This document shows positions 6,649-6,868 of a stretch of DNA of 6,868 nucleotides, one piece after another (within the stretch, counting starts at the first letter, position 1; every line of letters starts with the position of its first letter). Both the position numbers and the translations under genes were made by a program. The notes under the pieces were generated by a model that searched no databases, was not told the origin of the DNA, and saw only the letters and a program-made list of their open reading frames with translations. The stretch is from Opitutia bacterium UBA3151 (lineage in GTDB: Bacteria; Verrucomicrobiota; Verrucomicrobiia; Opitutales; Seribacteraceae): NCBI GenBank assembly GCA_002364975.1, contig DEYT01000039.1, positions 4,319-11,186 on the forward strand. The letters run 5' to 3'.

Positions 6649-6700
6649 ACAACCAGTGAATTTTTTTCTGAATCAAATCAGCTTTACAATTAAGTTGCCC

Positions 6701-6868
6701 ATGATTGCTTTAATTCGCCTTTATCAGATGGTTTCTCCACTGAAACAGTTGATTCTCGGACCCTACGCCCGCTGTCGTTTCTATCCATCTTGCTCGGAAT
6801 ATTCCCTAGCATGTTTCAGAGAGTTGCCATTTCACCAAGCTTTCTATAAGTCTTTCCTTAGGATCAGT
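6701..6868 (+). CDS. yidD: YidD, membrane protein insertion efficiency factor (partial, 3' end cut by window)
   Basis: YidD is a small protein associated with the inner membrane that helps the YidC insertase place proteins in the membrane. The 56 codons present begin MIALIRLYQMVSPLKQLILG and continue with the family signature C-R-F-x-P-x-C-S-x-Y (C25 to Y34), a further Cys at 38 and an amphipathic basic stretch. This aligns well with E. coli YidD (IALIRVYQ and CRFTPTCSSY). The frame stays open to the window edge; the missing part should hold the usual C-P-x-H-P-G-G motif. The ATG at 6701 is chosen. In-frame GTG at 6656 would add a 15-residue N-terminus, which some family members have, and neither start has a convincing ribosome binding site. 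yidD usually sits between rnpA and yidC, but here it follows thrS. Confidence 0.93.
   Translation, partial: MIALIRLYQMVSPLKQLILGPYARCRFYPSCSEYSLACFRELPFHQAFYKSFLRIS

Overview
The window looks like bacterial core chromosome with one small accessory scar at its left end. It carries a tRNA-Pro(UGG) gene on the minus strand. Divergent from it and on the plus strand are metH (cobalamin-dependent methionine synthase), thrS (threonyl-tRNA synthetase) and the start of yidD, which runs off the right edge. Noncoding stretches are AT-rich and Shine-Dalgarno sequences are weak or absent. The threonyl-tRNA synthetase has no TGS domain and carries an acidic insert before the catalytic MNCP motif. From memory of family architecture this hints at Verrucomicrobiota (Opitutae/Puniceicoccales-like), but that is an inference and no search was run.

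Layout. Bases 22-69 are a decayed copy of the 3' part of the tRNA-Pro gene (782-829), aligned without gaps at a constant offset of 760 bases. Between the copies lie a possible small two-helix membrane protein (219-452, minus), a short basic ORF that may be a broken integrase N-terminus (485-658, minus), a 12-base tandem repeat (659-682) and a good intrinsic terminator for the tRNA (722-753, minus). The arrangement (intact tRNA, then integrase-like scrap, then cargo, then tRNA 3' fragment) is what a tyrosine-recombinase element integrated in a tRNA leaves after decay. This is the most interesting part of the window.

Bases 860-971 form the divergent promoter region. It holds a plausible tRNA promoter on the minus strand and, ending 6 bases before the metH start, a perfect 24-base palindrome that is probably the operator of a dimeric regulator of metH. 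metH (972-4685) is complete, with all five modules and all key residues. thrS starts 51 bases later with no visible terminator between, so co-transcription is possible. thrS is followed by a weak hairpin, then a 113-base gap and yidD.

Functionally, metH serves methionine/SAM recycling, thrS and the tRNA serve translation, and yidD assists membrane-protein insertion. There is no sign that these genes form one dedicated system. I see no CRISPR array, intact transposase, toxin-antitoxin pair or defence genes.
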